A stretch of DNA of 64,000 nucleotides from Streptomyces sp. V3I8 (lineage in GTDB: Bacteria; Actinomycetota; Actinomycetes; Streptomycetales; Streptomycetaceae): contig NZ_JAUSZL010000002.1 of assembly GCF_030817535.1 (NCBI RefSeq), positions 5,146,001-5,210,000 on the forward strand, written 5' to 3'. The position numbers and the translations under genes are program-made. This document shows, piece by piece, positions 34,003-43,894 of this stretch. Every line of letters starts with the position of its first letter. Position 1 is the stretch's first letter. The notes under the pieces were generated by a model. It ran no database searches and had not been told where the DNA came from. It worked only from the letters and a program-made list of their open reading frames with translations.

Positions 34003-36363
34003 TCAGCCCGCCTCCGACACCTCTGTCTCGCACCGCAGCCGCCGGTCCGGGCCCAGTACGCGGACCGGTCCCGTGAGGGTCAGCCGCGCCGTGTGCCGTA
34101 CGTCCGCGCTGGACGCCGCCAACCGCAGTTGCAGCTCGCCCGGCTCGACCACCCGCCGGCCCGAACGGTCGGTGAACGCCGAGAGATCGGCGTGGAAGCG
34201 GAAGGTCACCCGGCGCGCCGCGCCCGGCGCCAGTTCCAGGCGCCGGTAGCCGATCAGGCGTACGTCGGGGCGGGTCACGGAGGCCACCGGGTCGTGCAGG
34301 TAGAGCTGGACGACCTCCGTGCCCCCGAGGGAGCCGGTGTTGCGGACGGTGACCGAGACGTCGTACGAGCCGTCCGTGCCGATCTCCGGTCCCGGCTCCG
34401 TCCCTGTCTCCGGCCCGGTTCCTGGTTCCGTCTCCGGCTCCGCAGGGGTCCCGGTCGCGTTCTCCCAGGTGAAGTCCGTGTACGACAGGCCGTGCCCGAA
34501 GGGGTGGAGCGGGGTCGGGTCCAGGCTGCTCACCTCGCCGGCCAGGCCCAGCGGGGGCTGGAGATAGGTCCACGGCTGGCCGCCCGGGGCCCGCGGGACG
34601 CTCACCGGGAGCCGGCCCGAGGGGTTCACCCGGCCCGACAGGACGCCCGCCACCGCGGAGCCGCCCTCCTCGCCGGGGAAGAACGCCTGGACCGTGGCGG
34701 CCAGCCGGTCGTGCCAGCGGCCCAGCGCGTACGGGCGGCCGGTGAGCAGGACGAGCACGACCGGGGTGTCCGTCGCCGTCAGTGCGTCCAGCAACTCGGC
34801 CTGTACGCCCGGTAGTTGCAGGTCCGCCACGTCGCAGCCCTCGCCCGACGTGCCCCGGCCGAAGAGGCCCGCCCGGTCGCCCAGCACGGCCACGCAGACG
34901 TCCGCCTCGGTGGTGCGCGCGACGGCCTCCCCGAAGCCGGAGGTGTCCGGGCCCGTGGTGTCGCAGCCCTCGGTGAACGTCAGCTTGGCGTCCGGGAGTT
35001 CGGTGCGCAGGGACTCCAGCAGCGTGGGGATCTCGATGCCCATCGGCAGGGCCGGGTGGTTGACGCCCACGTGGGACGGGAACGAGTAGCAGCCCAGCAT
35101 GGCCAGCGCGTCCGACGCCCGCGGGCCGACCACGGCGATCCGGGTGTCGGGGGCGAGGGGGAGCAGGCCGGCCGGGTTGGTGAGCAGGACCACGGACTCC
35201 TCGGCCAGGCGGCGGGCCAGCTCCCGGTTCGCGGTCGAGTCCAGGTCGATCGGGCCCGTGGGCTCCGGGCTCCAGTCCTCGTCCAGCAGCCCCAGCTCGC
35301 ACTTCTGGAGGAGGACCCGGGCGGCGGCCCGGTCCACCACGGACTCCGGGACGTCACCGGCCCGTACGGCCCCGGCCAGCGGGTCCCCGTAGCAGTGGAC
35401 CGTCGGCAGTTCGACGTCCACGCCCGCGGCCAGGGCCGCGTGGGCGGCCTGCGCCTCGGTGCCCGCGACCCGGTGCAGGGTCTTCAGGAAGCCGACGCCG
35501 AAGTAGTCGCTGACGACGGTTCCGGTGAACCCCCAGCGCTCCCGCAGGAGTTCGGTCAGCAGGTACGGGTCCGCGGTCGCGGGCACCCCGTCCGTGTCCG
35601 TGTAGGCCGCCATGACCGACCGGGCCCCGCCCTCGCGCAGCGCGAACTCGAACGGGGGCAGCGTGATGTCGGCGAACTCGCGCATCCCGGCCCGTACGGG
35701 CGCGAGGTTGCGGGCGCCCGCCGAGGACGCGTACCCGGCGAAGTGCTTGAGCGTGGCGACGATCCCGGCGGACTCCAGCCCGCGGACGTAGGCCGCGCCG
35801 ATCGTGCCGACGAGGTACGGGTCCTCGCCGATGGTCTCCTCGACCCTGCCCCACCGCAGGTCCCGTACGACGTCCAGGACGGGGGCGAGGCCCTGGTGGA
35901 CGCCGACGGACGCGAGGTCGTGGCCGATCCTGCGGGCCGTCTCCTCCACCAGGTCCGGGTCGAAGGACGCGCCCCAGGCCAGCGGGACGGGGTACGCGGT
36001 GGCGCCCCACGCGGTGAAGCCGGCCAGGCACTCCTCGTGGGCGACGGCCGGGATGCCGAAACGGCCCGCCGCGCTGATCCGGCGCTGGGCGAGGGCCAGC
36101 GCCCGCGCGCCCAGGGCGGGGTCCACCGGGGCCGTCCCGAACGAGCGGGTGAGCTGGCCCAGCCCGTGGGTGATCACCTCGTCCCAGTCGAGGTCCGAGG
36201 TCATCTCGGCCTGGTGCGGGGCCACCCCGTCGCCGTCCGTGGCGGCGCCCACCCACACGCCGTACAGCTGGGCGGCCTTCTCCTCCAGGGTCATCCGGGC
36301 CAGCAGGTCGTCGACCCGGGCCTCGGCGGGCAGTGCGGGATCACGCCAAGGGGCGGTGGTCAT
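34003..36363 (-). CDS. bxlA: Family GH3 beta-xylosidase/beta-glucosidase (BxlA-like)
   Basis: 786-residue intracellular glycosidase (no signal peptide). The GH3 N-terminal barrel has ARMTLEEKAAQLYGVWVG and RWGRVEETIGEDPYLVG. The catalytic nucleophile is Asp in TGTVVSDYFGV. The C-terminal domain contains LTNPAGLLPLAPDTRIAVVG, and a fibronectin-III-like end (DVSVTVRNTGSLGGTEVVQL) follows. A Glu/Thr/Pro-Gly run near residue 640 is an inserted linker. It is last in an operon with a binding protein and two permeases, so it should cleave the imported disaccharide. Layout matches the Streptomyces bxlEFGA xylobiose operon. ATG 36363 is the start. Confidence 0.88.
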   Translation of the reverse strand: MTTAPWRDPALPAEARVDDLLARMTLEEKAAQLYGVWVGAATDGDGVAPHQAEMTSDLDWDEVITHGLGQLTRSFGTAPVDPALGARALALAQRRISAAGRFGIPAVAHEECLAGFTAWGATAYPVPLAWGASFDPDLVEETARRIGHDLASVGVHQGLAPVLDVVRDLRWGRVEETIGEDPYLVGTIGAAYVRGLESAGIVATLKHFAGYASSAGARNLAPVRAGMREFADITLPPFEFALREGGARSVMAAYTDTDGVPATADPYLLTELLRERWGFTGTVVSDYFGVGFLKTLHRVAGTEAQAAHAALAAGVDVELPTVHCYGDPLAGAVRAGDVPESVVDRAAARVLLQKCELGLLDEDWSPEPTGPIDLDSTANRELARRLAEESVVLLTNPAGLLPLAPDTRIAVVGPRASDALAMLGCYSFPSHVGVNHPALPMGIEIPTLLESLRTELPDAKLTFTEGCDTTGPDTSGFGEAVARTTEADVCVAVLGDRAGLFGRGTSGEGCDVADLQLPGVQAELLDALTATDTPVVLVLLTGRPYALGRWHDRLAATVQAFFPGEEGGSAVAGVLSGRVNPSGRLPVSVPRAPGGQPWTYLQPPLGLAGEVSSLDPTPLHPFGHGLSYTDFTWENATGTPAEPETEPGTGPETGTEPGPEIGTDGSYDVSVTVRNTGSLGGTEVVQLYLHDPVASVTRPDVRLIGYRRLELAPGAARRVTFRFHADLSAFTDRSGRRVVEPGELQLRLAASSADVRHTARLTLTGPVRVLGPDRRLRCETEVSEAG

Positions 36364-36389
36364 GGAACTCCTGTCAGAGTCGAGTGGGT

Positions 36390-37295
36390 TCACTTTCCGC
36401 CCACGCCCATCAGGCCGCCGACCAGGGCGCGGCGGGCCACCAGGTAGACGGCGAAGATCGGGACGCCGGAGAGGACGACCGAGGCCAGCAGGGCGGGGAT
36501 GTTCACGCCGAACTGGCTGACGTAGTTGAAGAGCCCGAGGGTCAGGACGCGCGGTTCGTCGGACTGGGTGAAGATCAGCGGGAAGAGGAAGCCGTTCCAG
36601 GCCTGCAGCGCCGAGTAGATGACGACGGTGCTGATGCCGCCCTTGGCCATCGGGACGGCCAGCTGGAACAGCATCCGCTGCGGTGAGGCGCCGTCCAGGG
36701 CCATCGCCTCGTACAGCTCCTCCGAGACGTCCCGCAGGGTGCCCACCAGGACGAGCACCGAGACCGGCATGGCGAAGGCCGCCGTCGGCAGGATGACCGC
36801 GAGCAGGCTGTCGTACAGGTCGAGTTTCGCGATCAGCAGGTACAGGGGGACGACGACCGCCTGGGCCGGGATCGCGACGCCGAGCAGGAAGAGCCGGAAG
36901 GCCAGGCCCGACCAGCGGTTGCGGGTGCGGACGGCGACGTACGCGAGCGGGACGCAGAGGCCGAGGACGATCGCCACGACCGCGACGGCCACGATCACCG
37001 TGTTGGCGAGCAGGTGGCCGAAGCCGCTGTGCAGCACGGTGTTGTAGTTGTCGAGCGTCGGGCTGGTGGGCGGGGACAGCGGGTTGCCGGTGAGCGCCTT
37101 GTCCTGGCTGGTGAGCGAGGCCGACAGCATCGCGTAGATCGGGACGATCACGACCACGAGCCACAGGACGGAGCCGAGCCCCGCGAGCGGGTTGGCGCGC
37201 TTCGTCCGGTGCCGGCGGCGGCCGCGCGGGGACGGCCCGGCGGGAGGCTCGTCGCTCTTCACGGGGCGCGGACGCGGCAACGTATCGTGTGACAC
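36390..37295 (-). CDS. bxlG: Sugar ABC transporter permease (MalG type)
   Basis: 301 residues with a basic head and six TM segments. The EAA loop is EELYEAMALDGASPQRMLFQ. GTG 37295 is preferred over the GTG at 37313, because a GAAGGGA ribosome site lies nine bases before it. It starts four bases after the bxlF-like stop. Gene name is by analogy with the bxl operon. Confidence 0.88.
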   Translation of the reverse strand: MSHDTLPRPRPVKSDEPPAGPSPRGRRRHRTKRANPLAGLGSVLWLVVVIVPIYAMLSASLTSQDKALTGNPLSPPTSPTLDNYNTVLHSGFGHLLANTVIVAVAVVAIVLGLCVPLAYVAVRTRNRWSGLAFRLFLLGVAIPAQAVVVPLYLLIAKLDLYDSLLAVILPTAAFAMPVSVLVLVGTLRDVSEELYEAMALDGASPQRMLFQLAVPMAKGGISTVVIYSALQAWNGFLFPLIFTQSDEPRVLTLGLFNYVSQFGVNIPALLASVVLSGVPIFAVYLVARRALVGGLMGVGGK

Positions 37296-37299
37296 TGCG

Positions 37300-38244
37300 T
37301 CACATCCCTTCACGGGTACTGCGCATGCCGCCGAAGCCGGTCAGCCGCACGAGGATCAGGGACAGGCCGGTGGCGGCCAGCACCAGGAAGGTCGCGATGG
37401 CACTCGCGTAGCCGAAGTCGTAGCTCTTGAAGCCCGCCTCGTACATCAGGTACGGCAGGACCGCGGTGTCGGTGCCCGGGCCGCCCTTGGTGAGGATCAG
37501 CACGGTCTCGAAGTACGTGAGCGAGCCGACGACCATCAGGACCGTGGACGTCGTGATGGTGTGGCGCAGCTGCGGAAGCGTGATCGAGAGGAACTGGCGG
37601 TACCGGCCCGCTCCGTCGATCGCCGCCGCCTGGTAGAGCACCTCGGGTATCTGCCGGGCCCCGCCCTGGTAGAGCAGGGTGTGGAAGGGGATGAACTGCC
37701 AGCCGCCGACGAACACGATCGCGAGGAACGCGCCGCTGGAGGAGCCGAGGGTGTTCTTCTGGATGATGCCGAAGTTCGGGTCGAGCAGGGCGTAGAAGAG
37801 CAGCGCGATCGCCGTCGAGGACAGCAGGAACGGGACGAAGAAGATCGCGGACAGCACCGCCCGGTTGCGCTGGCGGCCCGCCGCCCAGACACCGAGCAGC
37901 AGCGCGGCCACCGTCTGGAAGACCCAGCTCACCGCCGTCAGCAGGACCGTGAGCCACAGGGACTGGAGCATCCGGTCGTCGTCGAGGAGCTTGCGCCAGT
38001 TGTCGAGGCCGACGGGCCGCGGGTCGCCGAGGCCGTCCCAGCTGGTGAAGGAGAGGTAGAAGGCCAGGCCCATCGGGACCACGGCGAAGAACGTGAAGAA
38101 CACGACGGCGGGCAGGGCCCAGGCGGCGTGCGGGCGGCCGGCGGCGGAGGCCGCGGGGCGCCGTGGCCGCACCGCCCCCTCGGACGGTCCGCGCCGCGCG
38201 GCCCGGCTGTCCGCCGGGGCCTTCACGGGGCTCGGTGCGCTCAC
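37300..38244 (-). CDS. bxlF: Sugar ABC transporter permease (MalF type)
   Basis: 314 residues from GTG 38244, which overlaps the binding-protein stop by four bases. A Pro/Arg-rich head is followed by six TM segments ([20 protein letters not shown], etc.). The EAA loop is [20 protein letters not shown]. It pairs with the MalG-type permease. No ATPase gene is in the operon; in Streptomyces the shared ATPase MsiK usually serves such importers. Confidence 0.9.
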   Translation of the reverse strand: MSAPSPVKAPADSRAARRGPSEGAVRPRRPAASAAGRPHAAWALPAVVFFTFFAVVPMGLAFYLSFTSWDGLGDPRPVGLDNWRKLLDDDRMLQSLWLTVLLTAVSWVFQTVAALLLGVWAAGRQRNRAVLSAIFFVPFLLSSTAIALLFYALLDPNFGIIQKNTLGSSSGAFLAIVFVGGWQFIPFHTLLYQGGARQIPEVLYQAAAIDGAGRYRQFLSITLPQLRHTITTSTVLMVVGSLTYFETVLILTKGGPGTDTAVLPYLMYEAGFKSYDFGYASAIATFLVLAATGLSLILVRLTGFGGMRSTREGM

Positions 38245-39617
38245 TTCAGCTCCTTGAGCGCCGACACGAACTCGCTCGGCGAGGACTTCCCCACGAACAG
38301 CTTGTTGATCTCGGTGAGCATCGGGGTCGCCGTCTTCGAGCCGACCGCCTGGTCCCAGGAGAGCGTGAAGGCGGGCGCCTTCTCGACCATCTCGTACTGG
38401 AACTTCGCGAACTCCGGGTTGGGCGAGGCCTCCAGCAGTTCGGCCGCGCCGGAGGTCGTCGGGATGTCGCCGTTGGCGACCAGCGCCTTGGCGTACGTCT
38501 CCGAGGCGCAGTCCTTCAGGAAGGCGATGGCGGCGTCCTTGTTCCCCGCGCGGGTGTTGACCGACCAGTAGTTGGTGGGGTTGCCGACGACGTTGCGGAT
38601 GTCGCCCCTGCCGCCCTCGACCGTGGGGAACGCGCACCAGCCCAGGTTGTTCTTCGCGAAGGACGGGAACTTGCCCAGCTGCGTCGAGTACTCCCACGAC
38701 CCCATCAGGTGCATCGCCGCCTTGCCCTTGGCGAAGACCGCCGGGGCGCCGCCGTTGGTGTACGCGACCGAGCTGAACTTCGAGCCGAAGGCGCCGTCGT
38801 CGATGAGCTCCCGGACCGTCTCGGCGGCCTTCAGGACGGCCGGGTCGCCCCAGCCGGACGCGTCGCCCTCCTGGATCTTCGCGAAGACCTCCGGGCCGCC
38901 GATGCGGTCGACGAGGTACTCCAGCCACATCAGCTCGGGCCAGGTGTCCGCGCCGCCGAGCGCGAACGGGGTGATCTTCGCCTTCTTCAGTTTCGCGTTG
39001 ACGTCCTGCAACTGGGCCCAGGTGGTGGGCGGCTGCAGCTTGTGCTCGGCGAAGAGGGACTTGTTGTAGAAGAGGATGACCGGCTGCATGCCGCGCATCG
39101 GTATCCCGTAGTTGCGGCCGCCGAGTCCGCCCGCCGCGAGCACCGAGGGCAGGAAGGCGGACTTGAGGGCCGGGTCGTTCTCGATGGTGTCGGTCAGGTC
39201 GAGGACCTGCTTCGCCTCCTGGTAGTCCCTGATGGACCCGCCGCCCCAGTTGAAGAAGATGTCGGGGGCGCTCGGGGAGCCCATCGCGGTGCGGAGCTTG
39301 GCCGGGTACTCCGCGCCCGGAATCCTCTCCAGCTTCACCTTGCCCTTGGCCGACTCGGCGGCGGCGGACTTGTTGAAGCGGTCGACGGCGGCCTGCTGGA
39401 CCTTCACCGCGTCGTCCCCGTACACGAAGGCGGTGAGGGTGCCGCCGCCCCCGCCGGAGTCGCTGTCGGAGCCGCAGGCGGTGAGTCCGGTGGTGAGGAG
39501 GGTGGTGGCACCGGCGCCCAGGATCCAGCGCCTGCTGAACGCGCGGCCGCTCAGGCCGCCGTCCGCGCCTGCGCCCGTGGGCCGCCCGCCGTTGGACCGC
39601 CCAGTGATCGACTCCAT
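38241..39617 (-). CDS. bxlE: Sugar ABC transporter substrate-binding lipoprotein (family 1)
   Basis: 458 residues. The signal has a twin-arginine-like [10 protein letters not shown] followed by lipobox LTAC, so export may be Tat-dependent before lipid anchoring. The mature part is a MalE-like two-domain binding protein ([40 protein letters not shown]). By analogy with BxlE the ligand would be xylobiose or a related beta-linked disaccharide. ATG 39617 is the first gene of the operon; operator candidates lie 53-84 bases upstream. Confidence 0.88.
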   Translation of the reverse strand: MESITGRSNGGRPTGAGADGGLSGRAFSRRWILGAGATTLLTTGLTACGSDSDSGGGGGTLTAFVYGDDAVKVQQAAVDRFNKSAAAESAKGKVKLERIPGAEYPAKLRTAMGSPSAPDIFFNWGGGSIRDYQEAKQVLDLTDTIENDPALKSAFLPSVLAAGGLGGRNYGIPMRGMQPVILFYNKSLFAEHKLQPPTTWAQLQDVNAKLKKAKITPFALGGADTWPELMWLEYLVDRIGGPEVFAKIQEGDASGWGDPAVLKAAETVRELIDDGAFGSKFSSVAYTNGGAPAVFAKGKAAMHLMGSWEYSTQLGKFPSFAKNNLGWCAFPTVEGGRGDIRNVVGNPTNYWSVNTRAGNKDAAIAFLKDCASETYAKALVANGDIPTTSGAAELLEASPNPEFAKFQYEMVEKAPAFTLSWDQAVGSKTATPMLTEINKLFVGKSSPSEFVSALKELK

Positions 39618-39669
39618 GACAGCACCTCTTCTTCTGCGGCACGCTCGCCTGTGCGGCGCACTCGCGTCA

Positions 39670-39701
39670 CGAATGTTTCGGGTGGTATTTCGAATGTTCC
39701 G
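39670..39701. promoter_or_regulatory. Two CGAA-N3-TTCG-type operators in the divergent bxl promoter
   Basis: CGAATGTTTCG (39670-39680) is an inverted repeat. CGAATGTTCCG (39691-39701) is an imperfect copy starting 21 bases later, two helical turns. They sit between the binding-protein and LacI-family genes. BxlR of Streptomyces is known to bind CGAA/TTCG-type sites. Confidence 0.65.
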
Positions 39702-39760
39702 GGAACGTATGGCGACCGAGGGTCTTCGTCAAGAGGTTGCGCAGGGATACGATCGCGTTC

Positions 39761-40813
39761 ATGACTCGCCCGAATCCCGCCGTAGCCCAGTCAGCGACGC
39801 TTGCTGAGATCGCCCGCGAGGCCGGGGTCTCGGCTCCGACTGTTTCGAAGGTGCTCAACGGCCGCGCCGATGTGGCCCCGTCGACCCGCAGCCGGGTGGA
39901 GGAACTGCTGCGCCGGCACGGCTACCGGCGCCGCCGGGCCGAGGCGTCCCGGTCGCCGCTCATCGACCTCGTCTTCCACGAACTGGAGAGCGCGTGGGCG
40001 ATGGAGGTCATCCGGGGGGTGGAGAACGTGGCGCGGGACGAGGGGCTGAGCGTGGTCCTGTCCGAGAGCGCGGGGCGGCTCACGCCCGGGCGCACCTGGG
40101 CCGACCAGGTCGCCGCCCGCCGCCCGTACGGGGTCGTGCTCGTCCTCAGCGGGCTCGACGAGTCCCAGCGGGCGCTGCTGACCAGCCGCTCCATCCCGTT
40201 CGTGGTGGTCGACCCGGCGGGCGACCCCGGTGACGACGTGCCGTCCGTCGGTGCCACCAACTGGCAGGGCGGACTCGCCGCGACCCGGCATCTGGCGGAC
40301 CTCGGGCACCGGCGCATCGGCGTGATCAGCGGGCCCTCGCGGATGATGTGCAGCCGGGCCCGGCTCGACGGGTACCGGGCCGCGCTGGACACGGCGGGGC
40401 TGCCGGCCGACCCGGCGCTCGTGCGCACCGGCGACTTCCACCACGAGAGCGGCTACCGGGCGGGGCTCGAACTGCTGAGGCTGCCGGACCGCCCGACCGC
40501 CGTCTTCGCGGGCAACGACCTCCAGGCCCTCGGCCTGTACGAGGCCGCCCGTGAGCTGGGCCTGCGCGTGCCGGAGGACCTCAGCATCGTCGGTTTCGAC
40601 GACCTGCCGGTGGCCCGCTGGGTCGGCCCGCCGCTCACCACCGTGCGCCAGCCGCTCACGGAGATGGCCGAGGCGGCGGCCCGGCTCGTCCTGGACCTGG
40701 GCCGCTCGGAGCGTCCCTCGGCGGCGACCCGGGTGGAACTGGCCACGAGCCTGGTGGTCCGCAGCAGCACGGCCCCGCCGGCCGAGTCGAAAGTTTCGAA
40801 GATCCCGGGCTGA
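39761..40813 (+). CDS. bxlR: LacI-family repressor (BxlR-like)
   Basis: 350 residues from ATG 39761. The N-terminal helix-turn-helix is TLAEIAREAGVSAPTVSKVL followed by the hinge. The sugar-binding core has FVVVDPAGDPGDDVPSVGAT, HRRIGVISG, AVFAGNDLQALGLYEAAREL and LSIVGFDDLPVARWV. It is transcribed away from the transport/GH3 operon with operator candidates between, so it most likely represses the operon until the sugar arrives. A third palindrome lies in its own 3' end. Confidence 0.9.
   Translation: MTRPNPAVAQSATLAEIAREAGVSAPTVSKVLNGRADVAPSTRSRVEELLRRHGYRRRRAEASRSPLIDLVFHELESAWAMEVIRGVENVARDEGLSVVLSESAGRLTPGRTWADQVAARRPYGVVLVLSGLDESQRALLTSRSIPFVVVDPAGDPGDDVPSVGATNWQGGLAATRHLADLGHRRIGVISGPSRMMCSRARLDGYRAALDTAGLPADPALVRTGDFHHESGYRAGLELLRLPDRPTAVFAGNDLQALGLYEAARELGLRVPEDLSIVGFDDLPVARWVGPPLTTVRQPLTEMAEAAARLVLDLGRSERPSAATRVELATSLVVRSSTAPPAESKVSKIPG
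40787..40799. promoter_or_regulatory. Third CGAA-N3-TTCG palindrome, inside the bxlR 3' end
   Basis: TCGAAAGTTTCGA is palindromic around one base. It ends 14 bases before the bxlR stop and about 100 bases before the LCP start at 40898. It may be an auxiliary operator or affect the LCP promoter. Confidence 0.5.
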
Positions 40814-40897
40814 GAATTCTGAACGAAATCTGAGAGTTTCCGAAGTAAAGCCGCGAAGTTGTTGTTCCTTGTAATAATTCGGACTTACGTTCTCCCT

Positions 40898-41980
40898 GTG
40901 AGCGTTGGCGTGGGCGGAGAAGACGGGTCCGGGGGCGAGGACGCCGCGATACCCGGCGAAGGACGGCGGCCGTGGTGGTCGGGCCGGTCACGGCTGTTCA
41001 GGGCGGCGGGCGTCGTCGCCGGCTGCGCACTCGTCGTCTCCCTGGCCGGGGCCGCCTGGGCCTACTGGCACCTGAACCACAACATCAAGAGCGTCGACAT
41101 CGACAGCGCGCTCGGCGACAACCGCCCGGCCAGGGCGATGACGACCCCGACGGCCTCCGAGAGCCCCCTGCCCAGCGGCGCGCTCAACATCCTGGTCCTC
41201 GGCTCGGACTCGCGCGGCGGCGAGCGCAACAAGGCGCTCGGCGGCGGCAGCAGCGAGGGCGCCCGCTCCGACACGGCGATGATCTTCCACGTCGACGAGG
41301 GCCGTTCGCAGGCGACCGTGGTGAGCATCCCGCGCGACACCCTCGTCACCCGCCCCTCCTGCCCGCTGCCCTCGGGCGGCACGACGTCGCGGGCGAACGG
41401 CGTGATGTTCAACAGCGCGTACTCGCTGGGCGGGCCGGTGTGCGCCGTCAAGACGGTGGAGGCGATGACGGACGTCCGCATGGACCACTACATCGAGATC
41501 GACTTCGCCGGTTTCGCGGACCTGGTGGACGCACTGGGCGGGGTCACGGTGACGACGGAGGAGGACATCTCCGACGAGGACAGCCACCTCGAACTGGACG
41601 CGGGCACCCACCACCTGGACGGTACCGACGCCCTGGCGCTGGCCCGTACGAGGCACGGCATAGGCGACGGCAGCGACCTCGGCCGCATAGGCCTCCAGCA
41701 GAAACTGGTGAAGGCGCTCCTGGACCAGGTCTCCGCCACCGACCTCCTGACCAGCCCCACCCGCCTCTACAAGGTCGCCGACGCCCTCACGAGCAGCCTC
41801 ACCACGGACACCGGCCTCAACTCCCTGACCGAACTGATGAACCTGGGCCAGAGCCTCAAGTCCCTCTCCTCCACCACCACGGAGACGGTGACGATGCCGG
41901 TGGTCCCGGCCCCGTACGACCCCAACCGCGTGGTGGCGGAGGAACCGGAGGCGGGGAAGCTGTGGGAGTCGCTGAGATGA
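40898..41980 (+). CDS. LytR-CpsA-Psr (LCP) family protein 1
   Basis: LCP enzymes move glycopolymers from undecaprenyl phosphate to peptidoglycan at the outer membrane face. The 360-residue product from GTG 40898 has a TM at ~32-52. The LCP domain has NILVLGSDSRGG, RSDTAMIFHVDE, VVSIPRDTLV, VMFNSAYSLGG and ALALARTRHGIGDGSDLGRI. The Asp and Arg residues bind the pyrophosphate and Mg. It has no LytR_C domain. No ribosome site precedes the GTG; AT-rich TAATAATTC at 40872 may be a -10, giving a short leader. Confidence 0.9.
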   Translation: MSVGVGGEDGSGGEDAAIPGEGRRPWWSGRSRLFRAAGVVAGCALVVSLAGAAWAYWHLNHNIKSVDIDSALGDNRPARAMTTPTASESPLPSGALNILVLGSDSRGGERNKALGGGSSEGARSDTAMIFHVDEGRSQATVVSIPRDTLVTRPSCPLPSGGTTSRANGVMFNSAYSLGGPVCAVKTVEAMTDVRMDHYIEIDFAGFADLVDALGGVTVTTEEDISDEDSHLELDAGTHHLDGTDALALARTRHGIGDGSDLGRIGLQQKLVKALLDQVSATDLLTSPTRLYKVADALTSSLTTDTGLNSLTELMNLGQSLKSLSSTTTETVTMPVVPAPYDPNRVVAEEPEAGKLWESLR

Positions 41981-42138
41981 GGGCGTAGGCACGGCGGGAC
42001 GGAGGCGCCCCCGAGGAGTCCTGAAGGAATTTTGGAGAAGGACCGGCGGGCGTGTCGATTCCCGGGAGCCGTGTTCGACGCTCGGGTGAGAGGCGGGGGC
42101 GAGCCCCGTCCCCGTACACCAGGACTCAGGGAGTCGTC

Positions 42139-42495
42139 ATGCCCCGCTACCTTTCGATGATCCGTATCGACGAGCAGAACGCGCCCGCCGAGGGCCCCAG
42201 CGACGCGCTCATGGAGCGGATGGGGGAGCTGATCGAGGAGATGACCAAGGCCGGAGTGCTGCTGGACACCTCCGGGCTGACGCCGACCGGGCAGGGCGCG
42301 CGGGTGCGCTGGGAGGGCGGCGCGCTGTCCGTCACCGACGGGCCGTTCACCGAGACCAAGGAGGTCGTCGGCGGGTACATGATGCTGCAGGCCAGGGACC
42401 GGGCCGAGGCGGTCGAGTGGTCCAAGCGGTTCCTGCAGATCCACGAGGCCCACTGGACGGTGACCTGCGAGGTGCGGGAGATCGTCGAGGGCTGA
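42139..42495 (+). CDS. DGPF-domain (YCII-related) protein
   Basis: 118-residue dimeric alpha/beta-barrel protein. It starts MPRYLSMIRIDEQNAP and has the diagnostic VTDGPFTETKEVVGGYMML. Biochemical role unknown. DGPF proteins are encoded beside ECF42 sigma factors and are regulated by them, which fits the next gene 40 bases downstream. Confidence 0.9.
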   Translation: MPRYLSMIRIDEQNAPAEGPSDALMERMGELIEEMTKAGVLLDTSGLTPTGQGARVRWEGGALSVTDGPFTETKEVVGGYMMLQARDRAEAVEWSKRFLQIHEAHWTVTCEVREIVEG

Positions 42496-42535
42496 GCCTT
42501 GGCCTGACGGGGCCCGGGGTGTCTCATGGGGGAGC

Positions 42536-43894
42536 GTGACACCCGACACCCCCGGCCCGGCGGGCCGCCCGAGTCCCGATCCCGATCCCGACCTGACCGT
42601 CGACACCGTCTTCCGCATCGAGTCGCCCCGCATCATCGCCGGAGTCGCCCGCATCGTGCGCGACGTCGGGATCGCGGAGGAGCTCGCCCAGGACGCGCTG
42701 GTCGCGGCGCTGGAGCAGTGGCCCCGGGACGGGGTGCCTGGCAACCCCGGCGCCTGGCTCATGGCCACCGCCAAGCACCGGGCGATCGACCTCGTACGGC
42801 GGCGGGAGCGGTACGCGCGCAAGCTCGCCGAGATGGGGCGCGACCTGGAGACCTCCGCGCCGCACGGGTACGGGCACGGCCATGTCGACGAGCCCGCCGA
42901 CCCGGACGGCATCGACGACGACCTGCTGCGGCTCGTCTTCACCGCCTGCCACCCCGTGCTGTCCGCCGAGGCCCGCATCGCCCTCACCCTGCGGCTGCTC
43001 GGCGGGCTCACCACCGCCGAGATCGCCCGCGCCTGTCTCGTACCGGAGAAGACTGTCGCCCAGCGCATCGTGCGCGCCAAGCGGACGCTCGCCGCGAAGG
43101 GCGTGCCCTTCGAGGTGCCGTACGGGCCCGGACGCGAGGCCCGGCTCGGTTCCGTGCTGGAGGTCATCTACCTGATCTTCAACGAGGGGTACGCGGCCAC
43201 CGCCGGGGACGACTGGCTGCGTCCGGCACTCTGCGAGGACGCCCTGCGGCTCGCTCGCGTGCTGGCCGGGCTGATGCCCAAGGAGCCCGAAGTGCACGGG
43301 CTGGCCGCGCTGTTGGAGCTGCAGGCCTCGCGGTCGGCCGCGCGGGTGGGTCCCGCGGGGGAGCCGGTGCTGCTCGCCGAGCAGCACCGGGGGCGCTGGA
43401 ACCGGGTCCTCGTCCGGCGGGGGTTCGCCGCGCTCGACCGGGCGGAGGCCGCCTCCTCGGGCGGGTCGGGCGGCGCGAGTGCCGCGGGTGGCGTCGGGGG
43501 TGTGCCCGGGCCGTACGTTCTGCAGGCCGCCATCGCCGCGTGTCACGCGCACGCCCACACGTACGAGGAGACCGACTGGGGGCGGATCGCGACACTGTAC
43601 GGTCTGCTCGCCGTCCGGGCGCCGTCCCCGGTGGTCGAGCTGAACCGCGCCGTCGCCGTGTCGATGGCCGAGGGGCCGGCGGCGGGGCTGGCACTCGTGG
43701 ACGCGCTCGTGGGTGAACCGGCGCTGCGAGACTACCACTTGCTGCCCAGTGTGCGGGGGGACCTGCTGGCGCGGCTCGGGCGTACGGGGGAGGCCGCCGC
43801 CGAGTTCGCGCGGGCGGCCTCGCTTGCGCGGAACGGACGGGAGCGGGAGTTTCTGCTGGCGCGGGCGGGAGGGTGTGCGGCGGGCACGGTGTGA
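42536..43894 (+). CDS. ECF42-type RNA polymerase sigma factor with C-terminal TPR-like extension
   Basis: 452 residues from GTG 42536. Region 2 (~25-95) has ARIVRDVGIAEELAQDALVA and HRAIDLVRRRERY. Region 4 (~140-200) has LRLLGGLTTAEIARACLVPE. The remaining ~240 residues are helical TPR-like sequence (VIYLIFNEGYAATAGDDWLR, LAVRAPSPVVELNRAVAVSM), needed for activity in the group and replacing a separate anti-sigma factor. No anti-sigma gene is nearby. The stop codon and last ten or so codons lie inside the first unit of a 38-bp tandem repeat, so the C-terminus is repeat-encoded. Confidence 0.93.
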   Translation: MTPDTPGPAGRPSPDPDPDLTVDTVFRIESPRIIAGVARIVRDVGIAEELAQDALVAALEQWPRDGVPGNPGAWLMATAKHRAIDLVRRRERYARKLAEMGRDLETSAPHGYGHGHVDEPADPDGIDDDLLRLVFTACHPVLSAEARIALTLRLLGGLTTAEIARACLVPEKTVAQRIVRAKRTLAAKGVPFEVPYGPGREARLGSVLEVIYLIFNEGYAATAGDDWLRPALCEDALRLARVLAGLMPKEPEVHGLAALLELQASRSAARVGPAGEPVLLAEQHRGRWNRVLVRRGFAALDRAEAASSGGSGGASAAGGVGGVPGPYVLQAAIAACHAHAHTYEETDWGRIATLYGLLAVRAPSPVVELNRAVAVSMAEGPAAGLALVDALVGEPALRDYHLLPSVRGDLLARLGRTGEAAAEFARAASLARNGREREFLLARAGGCAAGTV

